Of a DNA stretch of 64,000 nt, positions 52,975 through 60,849 are shown in pieces. The DNA is taken from the NCBI RefSeq assembly GCF_048548695.1, contig NZ_JBLYIF010000003.1; one strand, 5' to 3'. The DNA comes from Neptuniibacter sp048548695. GTDB taxonomy: Bacteria; Pseudomonadota; Gammaproteobacteria; Pseudomonadales; Balneatricaceae. A model generated the notes under the pieces. It searched no databases. It was given only the letters and a program-made list of their open reading frames with translations, and was not told the origin of the DNA. The position numbers and the translations under genes were made by a program. Within the stretch, counting starts at the first letter, position 1, and each line of letters begins with the position of its first letter.

Positions 52975-54128
52975 ACCTGCGCCTCCTTGATGTTGGCTTT
53001 GACGGAAAGGTTTTCCAGGTAATGGGTCAGTTCAGTCAGGGATTTGGCCTGCGCTGAGTGTTGTTCCAACAGGCTGCTGATAACGGTCAGTTTCTCACTT
53101 AGTTCACCGCTGGCCATGGCATGTTCATCTATGGCGTTGTGGACCTCGCCTATCAGTTGCAGGCTCTGGTTGCTACCTTCTTCGACCTGTTGCAAAAGGT
53201 GATGCATCTGTTCACAACCCTCGGCGCCATTACCCAGCTGGGTTTCACTGAGGGTCATGCTGTCAATCAATTGGCTGACACCATCTTGCATGCCGGTTAC
53301 CAGTTGTGTGATGTCCTTAGTGGCTTTTTCTGTGCTGGCCGCGAGCAGGCGTACTTCATCTGCAACTACCGCAAATCCGCGACCTGCTTCGCCGGCTCGG
53401 GCAGCCTCAATCGCTGCATTGAGGGCCAGCAGGTTGGTCTGAGCTGCCACCGTTTCAATGGTGGTAACAAAGGATTGAATCGACTCAGCCTGGGTATTCA
53501 GCCAGTTAATTTTGTTGCTGGTATCGGTGAACTGATAACGCAGGTTTTCCAAGGTGGTCTGCAAGTCAGCGGCTTTCTGTGCGCCCTGCTGCGAATCTTT
53601 TTGTGATGTTTCAGCCGACTGGTGGGTGCGTGAAAGGTGGTCACGTATCTGTTGTACAGTCTGGCTCATCTCTTCAGAGGCGCTGGCGATTGTCAAGAGT
53701 TGGTTCTGTTGTTCGCCTGCGGCATGTGCTGTGTGGTTGGCTAAAGACTCCAACTCTTTAGTGGAAAACTGCATTTCACTGCATAGCTGCTCTGCCAGCT
53801 GGGTTTTCACAGAGTAGTTGCGGGCAAAACTGTAGAGATGCTGGGTGCTTTCTGTCAGTGGCTTGTCGCTACCGTTGTAGTCTGTCCGGAACTTCAGGTT
53901 GCCATCATTAAAGGCATTGATAACCTGATTTAGTTTTTGCCAGCGCTGACTGCATAACTGGTTAAAACTTAATTGCAGATATAGCAGTGGCAGTGCCAGC
54001 CATAACAGCAGGGTTAATTGGAACCAGGCGGCAACAGCGACCGCGCACCAACCTGCTACCAGTAGCAGTCCGGCGAAAGTCAGAGTTAACCGGTTCAGGA
54101 TTGTGAAACCGGCAGACCAGATCAGCAT
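52971..54128 (-). CDS. Methyl-accepting chemotaxis protein without ligand domain
   Basis: The 385-residue receptor has two close hydrophobic segments (about 5-25 and 30-50) with almost no loop, so there is no periplasmic sensor. A short HAMP-like part and coiled-coil methylation helices follow. The signalling tip EAARAGEAGRGFAVVADEVR (near 240-260) is standard and binds CheW/CheA. The length is short for a chemoreceptor. The ATG at 54128 follows TTGGAGATATCT. The next gene overlaps by four bases and could supply sensing. Confidence 0.92.
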   Translation of the reverse strand: MLIWSAGFTILNRLTLTFAGLLLVAGWCAVAVAAWFQLTLLLWLALPLLYLQLSFNQLCSQRWQKLNQVINAFNDGNLKFRTDYNGSDKPLTESTQHLYSFARNYSVKTQLAEQLCSEMQFSTKELESLANHTAHAAGEQQNQLLTIASASEEMSQTVQQIRDHLSRTHQSAETSQKDSQQGAQKAADLQTTLENLRYQFTDTSNKINWLNTQAESIQSFVTTIETVAAQTNLLALNAAIEAARAGEAGRGFAVVADEVRLLAASTEKATKDITQLVTGMQDGVSQLIDSMTLSETQLGNGAEGCEQMHHLLQQVEEGSNQSLQLIGEVHNAIDEHAMASGELSEKLTVISSLLEQHSAQAKSLTELTHYLENLSVKANIKEAQV

Positions 54129-54689
54129 AGATATCTCCAAAAAAGGATAAGCTACTGTTAAGAAGGCAAATAATATGCCATATAGAGGAAAACCGGGTCT
54201 GCTGGTATCAGTGGATTGTCCGTCTTATTAAAAGTGTATTTTGTGTGCATTAATTGTTCTCGTGTGCACTTTTATGGTGCAGTGGTGTAACTGTCGATCC
54301 GGGACTACTCGCTGGTGGGCGTTGCAATTGCGATAGGGTAATAAGTGCAGTGTTTATTTATTTGCTATGCACAAAATTGGCATAGGGTTTTTCCTGGATG
54401 CTCGATCTGGTTTCAGTCAGTGCGTCATGTGAAGGGGGATGCGGCTTTGGTTGTAGATTAGGTGATATTGATGAAGAATCTGATTTAAGGTGGGCCGAAA
54501 AAAAACACAAATAAATATTAATTTATCGTATTAAATCATAGATATAAGGCGTTCCTGTGCGGCCTTTTACCTGCTGGCATACAGTAGTGGATGATGCAAT
54601 GTGACGCGAATCAGTTTGGTTTATTCTTTATAAATAAAGACCTTATATAATTAACGGCTTTTTTGTAGACTAAAGTATAATAAAAAAAG
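54129..54689. other. Long AT-rich intergenic region upstream of the phasin
   Basis: Some 560 bases contain no supported gene. The right half is very AT-rich (poly-A/T stretches and TTTATAAATAAAGA), which may bend DNA or act as an UP element for the strong phasin promoter. The left end holds the chemoreceptor promoter. I see no RNA gene or repeat. Confidence 0.45.
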
Positions 54690-54706
54690 TTTTGTGCAGT
54701 GCAAAA
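54690..54706. promoter_or_regulatory. Imperfect palindrome upstream of the phasin promoter
   Basis: TTTTGTGCAGTGCAAAA has five-base perfect outer arms (TTTTG/CAAAA) and TGC-rich centre. It ends seven bases before the -35 box. It resembles PhaR-type operators of phasin genes, which are TGC/GCA-rich palindromes. Confidence 0.45.
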
Positions 54707-54712
54707 AAATAC

Positions 54713-54741
54713 TTGACTCATTTCTGATCAGGCTCTATCTT
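54713..54741 (+). promoter_or_regulatory. Strong sigma-70 promoter of the phasin gene
   Basis: TTGACT (54713-54718) and TATCTT (54736-54741) are separated by exactly 17 bases, about 50 bases before the phasin ATG. The flanks are AT-rich. Confidence 0.7.
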
Positions 54742-54755
54742 TGGGGCAAGTGATT

Positions 54756-54770
54756 TGTTGCGCCGCAACA
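54756..54770. promoter_or_regulatory. Perfect palindromic operator candidate in the phasin leader
   Basis: TGTTGCG-C-CGCAACA is a perfect 15-base palindrome starting about 15 bases after the -10 box, so it lies in the early transcribed region. That place fits a repressor such as PhaR, which in other bacteria represses phasin genes until polyhydroxyalkanoate granules appear. The binding protein is not in this window. Confidence 0.55.
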
Positions 54771-54792
54771 TTAAAAGATAAGGGGACTTACC

Positions 54793-55191
54793 ATGTACGA
54801 TATGAATAAATTTGCTGATATGTTCAAAGCTGAAATTCCTAAAGAATTTGCTGATTTCTTCAAGCCTGTTGAAGGTCTGGTAGAAGTTAACAAGAAAACT
54901 GCTGAAGTTTTGACTGCACTGTCTAAAGATTCTTTCGAAACTCTGTCCAGCGCTAGCGTTGAACAGTTCAAAGCTCTGTGCGAGTGCAAAGACCCTAAAG
55001 CTGCTATGGATCTGCAGGTTAAGTTTTACAAGCTGGTAGAAACCAAGCTGACTGAAACTACTGAAAAATCTCTGGCTACGCTGACTGAAGCTAAAGATGC
55101 TTACATGTCTTCTTTCGAAGAGTCTACTAAGAAAGTCACTGAAATGGCTGAAGAAGTAGCGAAGAAAGTACCTACTCTGCAAGCTGCTTAA
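54793..55191 (+). CDS. Phasin family protein
   Basis: The 132-residue all-helical protein belongs to the phasin_2-like family of small granule-coating proteins. It has the typical FADMFKAEIPKEFADFFKP start and a heptad-rich body with FETLSSASVEQFKAL. It lacks cysteines in the core apart from one CEC. Phasins coat polyhydroxyalkanoate granules. The codon use is strongly biased (GCT, GAA, AAA and CTG dominate), unlike most neighbours, which suggests very high expression. AAGGGGA lies six bases before the ATG. No synthase (phaC) is seen nearby. A strong terminator follows. Confidence 0.9.
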   Translation: MYDMNKFADMFKAEIPKEFADFFKPVEGLVEVNKKTAEVLTALSKDSFETLSSASVEQFKALCECKDPKAAMDLQVKFYKLVETKLTETTEKSLATLTEAKDAYMSSFEESTKKVTEMAEEVAKKVPTLQAA

Positions 55192-55210
55192 TGCAGAACA
55201 GTCTTCTTAA

Positions 55211-55237
55211 AAAAAACCCGGCTTAGCCGGGTTTTTT
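55211..55237. terminator. Bidirectional intrinsic terminator after the phasin
   Basis: AAAAAACCCGGC and GCCGGGTTTTTT form a perfect 12-bp arm pair around TTA, with T runs on both strands. It ends the phasin gene and the convergent MOSC-reductase gene. Confidence 0.95.
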
Positions 55238-55251
55238 GTTTTATGGCGAAC

Positions 55252-57156
55252 TCATTCACTGCTGTCGGGCAATGTAATCTCAAGATCCGATTGAGGAATG
55301 CAACTGCAGGCCAGAATCACGCCGGCGGCTTTTTCCGCATCTGATAGCGGCAGTTCTGACAGCCGCTCCACTTCTCCTGATTCCAATTGCACCTTACAGG
55401 TGCCGCAGATACCGGCACGGCAACCATAGGCGATGCCTATGCCGTTAGCTTCAGCCTGTTGCAGTATTGGTTCGCGGTTGTTGCCTGTCACCTGTACTGC
55501 ATGGTTGAAGCAGATGTTCAGTGCACTCTCGGCCGCGTCTGTTTCCTGCTGCGGTGGCACTATATTAAAACTTTCCTGGAACCATTGCTGCTCCGCCAAT
55601 CCGATTTGGCGGCAGGCGCCTTTGGCCGTTTGCATAAAGCCATTCGGGCCACAGCAATAAACCGCGCGCTCCAGCAGATCCGGTACTGCTTGTAACAGCG
55701 TCTCTCTGCTCAGGTGGCCAGTGACACCACTCCAACCAGCATCGGGTTGCGATAAACAAAAAATCAGTTTCAGTCGCGGATTTTGCCGTGCCAGCCAGAG
55801 TAGTTCATCCTGACAGATAAGGTCTTCCTTATGACGTGCCTGATGGAAAAAGACCAGATCCCGCTGGCTTTGGCTGTCGGTTAAATCACGTACCATTGAG
55901 AGTAGCGGGGTAATGCCGCTACCGGCTGAGAGCAGTAACAGTGCTGCTTGACCACTGCTGTTGACATGAAACTGGCCGCGGGGTGGGCTGGCCTGCAATA
56001 TGCCGCCCGGTTGCAGGTGCTGGTGCAGCCAGGCGGAGACGCCCTGCGCATTGACCTGCTTCACGGTAATGGCGATATCGCTGTTTCTGGATGGCGACGA
56101 GGATAGGGTATAGCAACGTTCGGTGGTGCCATTTAAAGGCACCGACAGGGTGATAAATTGGCCGGCCTGGTACTCAGTACGGCAGTAGTTTTCCGGCTGG
56201 CTAAAACGGAAGGTGATAACGTCTGGCGTTTCCTGAATGCGGGCGGTGCAGGTCAGCTCGACCTGACCATCAGACCAGGCATCAGGTGTATGCTGTTGTA
56301 CTGCAGATGTCGGCCGTACAAGCGGTGCTGATGCCGGATACACCTCCGGTGTCTGGATCTCCAAAACCTCAACTCTGTCACCTTGCTGTATGCAACCCTG
56401 ATTGAGTGCCACCAGGTTCTGACCGAAATAAACTTCACCATCTTGGCCGCGCCGAAAGTTAATTAGGGTTTTTAAGGGTTCTGCGTTAGCGACTTTGTCT
56501 GCGGTTAATGGATCGTAGGTGGTCATCACGCAGCGGGAGCAGGGTTTAACCACGTCAAATTCCACTTCGCCGATACGTATTTTGCGCCAGTGATCCTCGG
56601 CAAAGGGCATGGTATCAGTGACCACTAAATTGGGTCGAAAGTGTGCCATGCTAACCGGCTGCGTGCTGCGCTGATTGAGGTCATCTAATGACGCCTGTGA
56701 GATCAGAAGTAAAGGGTAACCATCTGCAAAGGCGACCCCTTGCGCCGGCCGTCGGCTGGTATAGCGTTGTGATTGTTCTCCAAAGTACAGCAACCGGCAG
56801 GGGCGTTGCAGCTTGTCAGAAAACCAATTGTCCAGTGTCTCGCCACAGGATTGGGCATTTACTTCATCGCCCCAAATGTTCACCTGATGGTAGGTGTAGA
56901 TTAATTCGGGGTAGCGCAGGGTGATATGCTCGCCATCCGGGGCAATGATCTCGATACCGTCCTGTAACAGTAACGCTTTAAACAGCAATAGTTTGGGAAT
57001 TTCCCGGGCGGTCAGCATGGCGCCATCCGGGCTGCTGAGTATCAGGCGGCGATCAAACGGCAGGCCGTGGGGATCAATATTGGCAGCAGATAGCTGGATA
57101 GGGGCACAGGATTTGACCGGGTAGATATGGATGCTGTCCAGTCTGCTGACGGGCAT
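55252..57156 (-). CDS. MOSC domain-flavin reductase-ferredoxin fusion
   Basis: The 634-residue protein joins three modules. Residues 1-270 are MOSC_N plus MOSC: DSIHIYPVKSCAPIQL, then the molybdenum cofactor cysteine in KPCSRCVMTTYDP, as in YcbX and mARC. Residues 310-530 are a ferredoxin-NADP reductase-like FAD/NAD(P)H module with RCYTLSSSPS and LSAGSGITPLLSMV. The last 85 residues are a plant-type [2Fe-2S] ferredoxin, GCRAGICGTCKVQLESG with a final Cys in ACSC. E. coli YcbX has only MOSC plus ferredoxin and needs CysJ; here the reductase is built in. It probably reduces N-hydroxylated compounds. Confidence 0.93.
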   Translation of the reverse strand: MPVSRLDSIHIYPVKSCAPIQLSAANIDPHGLPFDRRLILSSPDGAMLTAREIPKLLLFKALLLQDGIEIIAPDGEHITLRYPELIYTYHQVNIWGDEVNAQSCGETLDNWFSDKLQRPCRLLYFGEQSQRYTSRRPAQGVAFADGYPLLLISQASLDDLNQRSTQPVSMAHFRPNLVVTDTMPFAEDHWRKIRIGEVEFDVVKPCSRCVMTTYDPLTADKVANAEPLKTLINFRRGQDGEVYFGQNLVALNQGCIQQGDRVEVLEIQTPEVYPASAPLVRPTSAVQQHTPDAWSDGQVELTCTARIQETPDVITFRFSQPENYCRTEYQAGQFITLSVPLNGTTERCYTLSSSPSRNSDIAITVKQVNAQGVSAWLHQHLQPGGILQASPPRGQFHVNSSGQAALLLLSAGSGITPLLSMVRDLTDSQSQRDLVFFHQARHKEDLICQDELLWLARQNPRLKLIFCLSQPDAGWSGVTGHLSRETLLQAVPDLLERAVYCCGPNGFMQTAKGACRQIGLAEQQWFQESFNIVPPQQETDAAESALNICFNHAVQVTGNNREPILQQAEANGIGIAYGCRAGICGTCKVQLESGEVERLSELPLSDAEKAAGVILACSCIPQSDLEITLPDSSE

Positions 57157-57174
57157 TGGCTGTCCTTAACGAAA

Positions 57175-57417
57175 TTAATAGGGCAGTGAGCTGATAATTT
57201 GATCAAGCCGGATGCGAAACGGTTCCCCGTCCCGGTTGTCTGCCAACAGGTACTCTGCTCCGCCAGTATATTCCAAATCCCGGCAGCGCAATTTTTCGCT
57301 GCGAATCTGGTTGCCATCATGCCATTTGAAAAGGTGGATAGCATGACGCATACAGGCTAACTCATAGCCATCATGCTGATCACAGTTAATCGGTTGGTAG
57401 GGTTTTTGTTCGGTCAC
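57175..57417 (-). CDS. rof: Rho-binding antiterminator (Rof/YaeO family)
   Basis: The 80-residue protein matches Rof from E. coli in its start (YQPINCDQHDGYELACMRH) and in its SH3-like/OB-like beta strands (CRDLEYTGGAEYLL). Rof binds Rho and blocks its RNA site, lowering termination. The GTG start at 57417 follows AAGGAGGCCTGTC. Its first 32 bases overlap the end of the methyltransferase gene upstream, so translation is probably coupled. It is 18 bases from the MOSC fusion gene. Confidence 0.88.
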   Translation of the reverse strand: MTEQKPYQPINCDQHDGYELACMRHAIHLFKWHDGNQIRSEKLRCRDLEYTGGAEYLLADNRDGEPFRIRLDQIISSLPY

Positions 57418-58816
57418 GACAGGCCTCCTTCTGTAACAGCAGGATAGCACCCTCAACGGTACTATTGCCTTCCCGGCGTAATGTTAGAGTCTCTTGATGA
57501 CGCATTATCAGCCCCCTGATGGAAGCTTGTTTACTGATATAGCCGATGCTATGCCTGAAACGGCCGGATGGCTGTAGCTGTGGCGTGTCAAAACTGCACA
57601 ATTCCAGGGTGCAGACAAAATGCCCGCCGGGGGTAAGCCAGGCAGTCACTTTATCCAATAGCGTGGTGAGCTCACCCAAATAGATCAGCAGGTCCATCGC
57701 ACAGATCAGCGAGAACTGCTGAGAGTTCTGCCAGTTTAAGACATCACTATGGATCAGTTGGGCGTAGCACTGTTTATTGGCGGCCAGGTCCAGCATACTC
57801 TGCGACAGGTCAACGCCGATCAGTTGCTGGCCGGTGGTTGCCTCGGCGAGTGCTTGCCCCATCAGTCCGGTGCCACACCCGAGATCAAGTACCTGCTGTG
57901 CTGGCAGTATGTTGAATGTCCTTAGCAGCGTGGTTGCCAGGGTCGGAGCGTTGTAGCCGAGTGTCTGGACCAGTCGCTTTTCAAACTCATCAGCACAACG
58001 GTCATACAGCGTGCTGACATAGCTGGCAGGGGCTCGTACGGTATCCTCGCCGGCTATAGCCGCCAGCATGTGCTGGGCGGTATGGTCGGACGGGTTACGC
58101 AAGAGACAGGCGCTATAGAAGGGCGTTGCCAATGCCGCATAACCCTCTTCGGCAATATAGTCGGCCAGATCACGCCAGCTGTCGCCATCAAGCTTTAGTT
58201 GATCAAGTTCGGCGAACAGCAAGCTTTGTTGTTGCAGCTGGCTGCCGATCAGGCACCACTCACATAGCCAGTCGTAATCCCGGTCTGCTTCAGTTATGTT
58301 TTTCAACTCCTGTTGTGCTGCTGCCGGTTGCTCAAGCTTGCGCAAGGCGATGGCATAGCCCAGGGCGGCAGATGCCATGCCTGGTTGCAGGGACAGGGCC
58401 TGACGAAAGTTGTCTGCCATGGCTGGAAAATCAGCTTCGCTTTCGGCCAGATTAGCAAGGTTGCAGTAAAATGCCGGATCTGTCGGGCAGATTTCGATAG
58501 CTTGCTGCAGTGCCTGCCGCGCGGCGTTAAACTGTCCCTGTTGTTGCAGGCCCAGGCTCAGGTTATTCAGCGCCTGGGCTTTTTGTTTCGCTGGTGCGGG
58601 TAAAGCTGCGGCGCAGTTAAGTGCGTAGACAGCTTGTTTAACTCTATGTTGCTTTAACAGTAATACCCCGAGCAGGTGCTGGGCATTGAAGTCTTGCGGC
58701 GACTGATGGAGCTGTTTCTTCACCAGAGCAATGGCAGGACCGAGTTTGTTTTGCTGCAGCAGGCGCAGGGCTTTCTGTAAGGGTTCAGTGGGTAACATGG
58801 TGTCATGTAGCGTCAT
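57386..58816 (-). CDS. TPR repeat protein with C-terminal methyltransferase domain
   Basis: The 476-residue protein has an N-terminal run of tetratricopeptide-like helices (about 10-240; for example ALNNLSLGLQQQGQFNAARQ). A class I SAM-dependent methyltransferase follows, with motif I VLDLGCGTGLMGQALAE near 310 and motif II QLIGVDLSQSMLDLA. The substrate is unknown; the TPR part probably binds a protein. The start is uncertain: ATG 58816 (used here) or ATG 58798; neither has a clear ribosome site. It overlaps rof by 32 bases and is divergent from a DUF3820 gene. Confidence 0.85.
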   Translation of the reverse strand: MTLHDTMLPTEPLQKALRLLQQNKLGPAIALVKKQLHQSPQDFNAQHLLGVLLLKQHRVKQAVYALNCAAALPAPAKQKAQALNNLSLGLQQQGQFNAARQALQQAIEICPTDPAFYCNLANLAESEADFPAMADNFRQALSLQPGMASAALGYAIALRKLEQPAAAQQELKNITEADRDYDWLCEWCLIGSQLQQQSLLFAELDQLKLDGDSWRDLADYIAEEGYAALATPFYSACLLRNPSDHTAQHMLAAIAGEDTVRAPASYVSTLYDRCADEFEKRLVQTLGYNAPTLATTLLRTFNILPAQQVLDLGCGTGLMGQALAEATTGQQLIGVDLSQSMLDLAANKQCYAQLIHSDVLNWQNSQQFSLICAMDLLIYLGELTTLLDKVTAWLTPGGHFVCTLELCSFDTPQLQPSGRFRHSIGYISKQASIRGLIMRHQETLTLRREGNSTVEGAILLLQKEACRDRTKTLPTD

Positions 58817-58930
58817 CAGTTTGCGGCTAATATAAAAAGCCTTGGTGGTAGCTGTCCAGTACAAAAGGCTGGCTTTTATAGCGTGCGGTTCATAGGTTGC
58901 GGGTGATGGTTGAGGTGAGTATTTACAACG

Positions 58931-59146
58931 ATGGATAAAAGCCAATTATTAAAGCTGGCACGGATGAATATGCCATTCGGTCGTTATCAGGGGCGGTTGC
59001 TAATGGAACTGCCAGAATCCTATCTGTTGTGGTTTGCCAATAAAGGTTTTCCCAAGGGGGAGCTGGGGGAATTACTGGCCCTGATGCTGGAGATCCGTAT
59101 CCACGGACTGGAAGAGGTACTGATACCTCTGAAGCGCAGGACTTGA
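58931..59146 (+). CDS. DUF3820 family protein
   Basis: The 71-residue protein has the DUF3820 signature MPFGRYQGRLLMELPESYLL near residue 14 and GFPKGELGELLALM. It is annotated in many genomes as a putative quorum-sensing-regulated virulence factor, but no mechanism is known. The small acidic-basic pattern around FGRYKG suggests nucleic acid contact, which is inference. It stands alone between two unrelated units. Confidence 0.9.
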   Translation: MDKSQLLKLARMNMPFGRYQGRLLMELPESYLLWFANKGFPKGELGELLALMLEIRIHGLEEVLIPLKRRT

Positions 59147-59244
59147 CCTGGGCTGGAAACTAGGCGCTGTCCGCCCCTGCTTTTCAGGCATTATTCAGCC
59201 AAACTATGGTACAAGAATAAAAACCCACAACCCGGGAGGGCGTG

Positions 59245-59778
59245 ATGAAATTACGGAATATCACAGCATTTTTTTTGATTTTGTTGAGCATGAGTAGCCT
59301 GGCGCAGGCTGCCTCTAATGTTGAGATAGATGCTAAAACCCGAGAGGCGCTGACAAAATTTTATCAGCACAGTGCGGCGGGTAAAGAGTTAATCAACCGG
59401 GCAAAAGGTGTGTTGATCTTTCCCGAAGTATACAAGGCAGGCATCGGCATTGGTGGTGAGTACGGCGAAGGGAAGCTCATGATCGGTGGCAAAACCGATG
59501 GCTATTACACTATTTTCTCGGCATCTATTGGTCTGCAGTTGGGTGCTCAAATCAAGTCCCAGATGATTCTGTTTATGACGGATGCAGCGTTGCAGAAGTT
59601 CAGGAATAGTCAGGGCTGGGAAGCGGGTGTGGATGGCAGTGTCGCGTTGGTGACACTGGGTGTGGGCGGCACCATTGACAGCTCTACCATCCAGGATCCC
59701 ATCATTGGTTTTATCTTCTCCAATAAGGGACTGATGTATAACTTGTCTCTGGAAGGCTCGAAAATAACCCGAAAATAA
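59245..59778 (+). CDS. Secreted SYLF (YSC84-like) lipid-binding domain protein
   Basis: The 177-residue protein has a signal peptide (about 1-22, cut after LAQA) and a SYLF/YSC84 domain with AKGVLIFPEVYKAGIGIGGE and a C-terminal lobe ending GLMYNLSLEGSKITR. SYLF domains bind phosphoinositides in eukaryotes; the bacterial role is unknown and probably periplasmic. The start at 59245 follows GGGAGGG. The next gene is 12 bases on. Confidence 0.92.
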   Translation: MKLRNITAFFLILLSMSSLAQAASNVEIDAKTREALTKFYQHSAAGKELINRAKGVLIFPEVYKAGIGIGGEYGEGKLMIGGKTDGYYTIFSASIGLQLGAQIKSQMILFMTDAALQKFRNSQGWEAGVDGSVALVTLGVGGTIDSSTIQDPIIGFIFSNKGLMYNLSLEGSKITRK

Positions 59779-59790
59779 CAAGGATTGCTG

Positions 59791-60372
59791 ATGAATAAGT
59801 TTGCACTGACAGTGTTAGCAGCACTACTGGCGTTGCCCGCCTATGCAGAAAAGCCAGAACATGCGGGTAAGAAAGAGCATAAAAAACATGCCAAAACGGA
59901 GCAGGTAACAGAACGTCGTGATGAGGAGCAGCGTCGTGACTACCGTGAAGGTCGCGATGATGAGCCAAGGCTGCAGGGTCGGCTGGAGTATCGCCATTTC
60001 AGTGATCGGGAGCGGGACGAAATCCGCCAGTATTATAATGATAATGCCGCGTCCGGCACCGGGCAGACCTACGGTAAGCAAAAAGAGCTGCCGAAAGGGC
60101 TGCAGAAAAAGCTAGAGCGGGGGGGCGAGTTACCTCCAGGCTGGCAGAAAAAACTGGCGCGTGGTGAAGTGCTGGATCCAAGTTTGCGTGGCTATGCACA
60201 ACCTCTGCCGCGTGACCTGCTGGGGCGGTTGCATTATGACGCCGATGCGGTGGCTGACGAAGTGCTGCGGATTCAGGATAAGGTGGTCCGGGTCAGTCGC
60301 GGTGAAGGCACCGTCATCGATATTATCGACCTGGCTGATGTGATGTCCGGCAGGGGGATGCGCAGGGAATGA
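59791..60372 (+). CDS. CigR/RcnB-like periplasmic protein
   Basis: The 193-residue protein has a signal peptide (about 1-19, LPAYA), a basic and acidic disordered part rich in Lys, Glu, Arg and His, and the family body. The body includes YRHFSDRERDEIRQYY, two copies of a LP-x-G-x-QKKL motif (near residues 104-130) and PLPRDLLGRL. CigR is an anti-virulence regulator in Salmonella, but general function is unknown; the N-terminal histidines hint at metal binding. AAGGA precedes ATG 59791. The stop overlaps the ybaK start by four bases. Confidence 0.83.
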   Translation: MNKFALTVLAALLALPAYAEKPEHAGKKEHKKHAKTEQVTERRDEEQRRDYREGRDDEPRLQGRLEYRHFSDRERDEIRQYYNDNAASGTGQTYGKQKELPKGLQKKLERGGELPPGWQKKLARGEVLDPSLRGYAQPLPRDLLGRLHYDADAVADEVLRIQDKVVRVSRGEGTVIDIIDLADVMSGRGMRRE

Positions 60373-60845
60373 CGCCGGCCATTAATGCGGCAAAAAAAGC
60401 CAAAGTTAAGCATCAGGTGCATGAGTATCGGCATGACCCGTCGGCTGACTCCTTTGGGGAAGAAGCTGCCAATGTGCTGGGGTTAGACCCGGCACAGGTA
60501 TTCAAAACCCTGCTGGTGGCCTGTAATGGGGATAATAAACATCTGGCGGTGGCGGTTGTGCCAGTGGCGGGTAAGCTTGATCTGAAAGCCATGGCTGCGG
60601 CGTTAAACGTTAAAAAAGTGGCGATGGCGAACCCGCAGGATGCTGAGCGTGCTACCGGCTATGTCGTGGGCGGTATCAGTCCGCTGGGACAGAAAAAACG
60701 TCTGCCTCTGGTGCTGGACAGTAGCGCCAGCACTTTCCCAACCATTTTTATGAGCGCCGGTAAGCGCGGCTTAGAGATTGAGATGGCAGCCGCTGACCTG
60801 GTGAGGCTGACCTCTGCCGTCGTTGCCGAGATTGGTCGCGGCTAA
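60369..60845 (+). CDS. ybaK: Cys-tRNA(Pro)/Cys-tRNA(Cys) deacylase
   Basis: YbaK clears cysteine mischarged on tRNA(Pro). The 158-residue protein aligns with the family over its length, with INAAKKAKVKHQVHEY at the N terminus and FGEEAANVLGLDPAQVFKTL, then the catalytic region KVAMANPQDAERATGYVVGG and the C-terminal IFMSAGKRGLEIEM. It overlaps the CigR-like gene (ATGA), so it is translationally coupled to it, an arrangement without obvious functional reason. It converges on glrR with four bases between. Confidence 0.95.
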   Translation: MTPAINAAKKAKVKHQVHEYRHDPSADSFGEEAANVLGLDPAQVFKTLLVACNGDNKHLAVAVVPVAGKLDLKAMAAALNVKKVAMANPQDAERATGYVVGGISPLGQKKRLPLVLDSSASTFPTIFMSAGKRGLEIEMAAADLVRLTSAVVAEIGRG

Positions 60846-60849
60846 GTAC

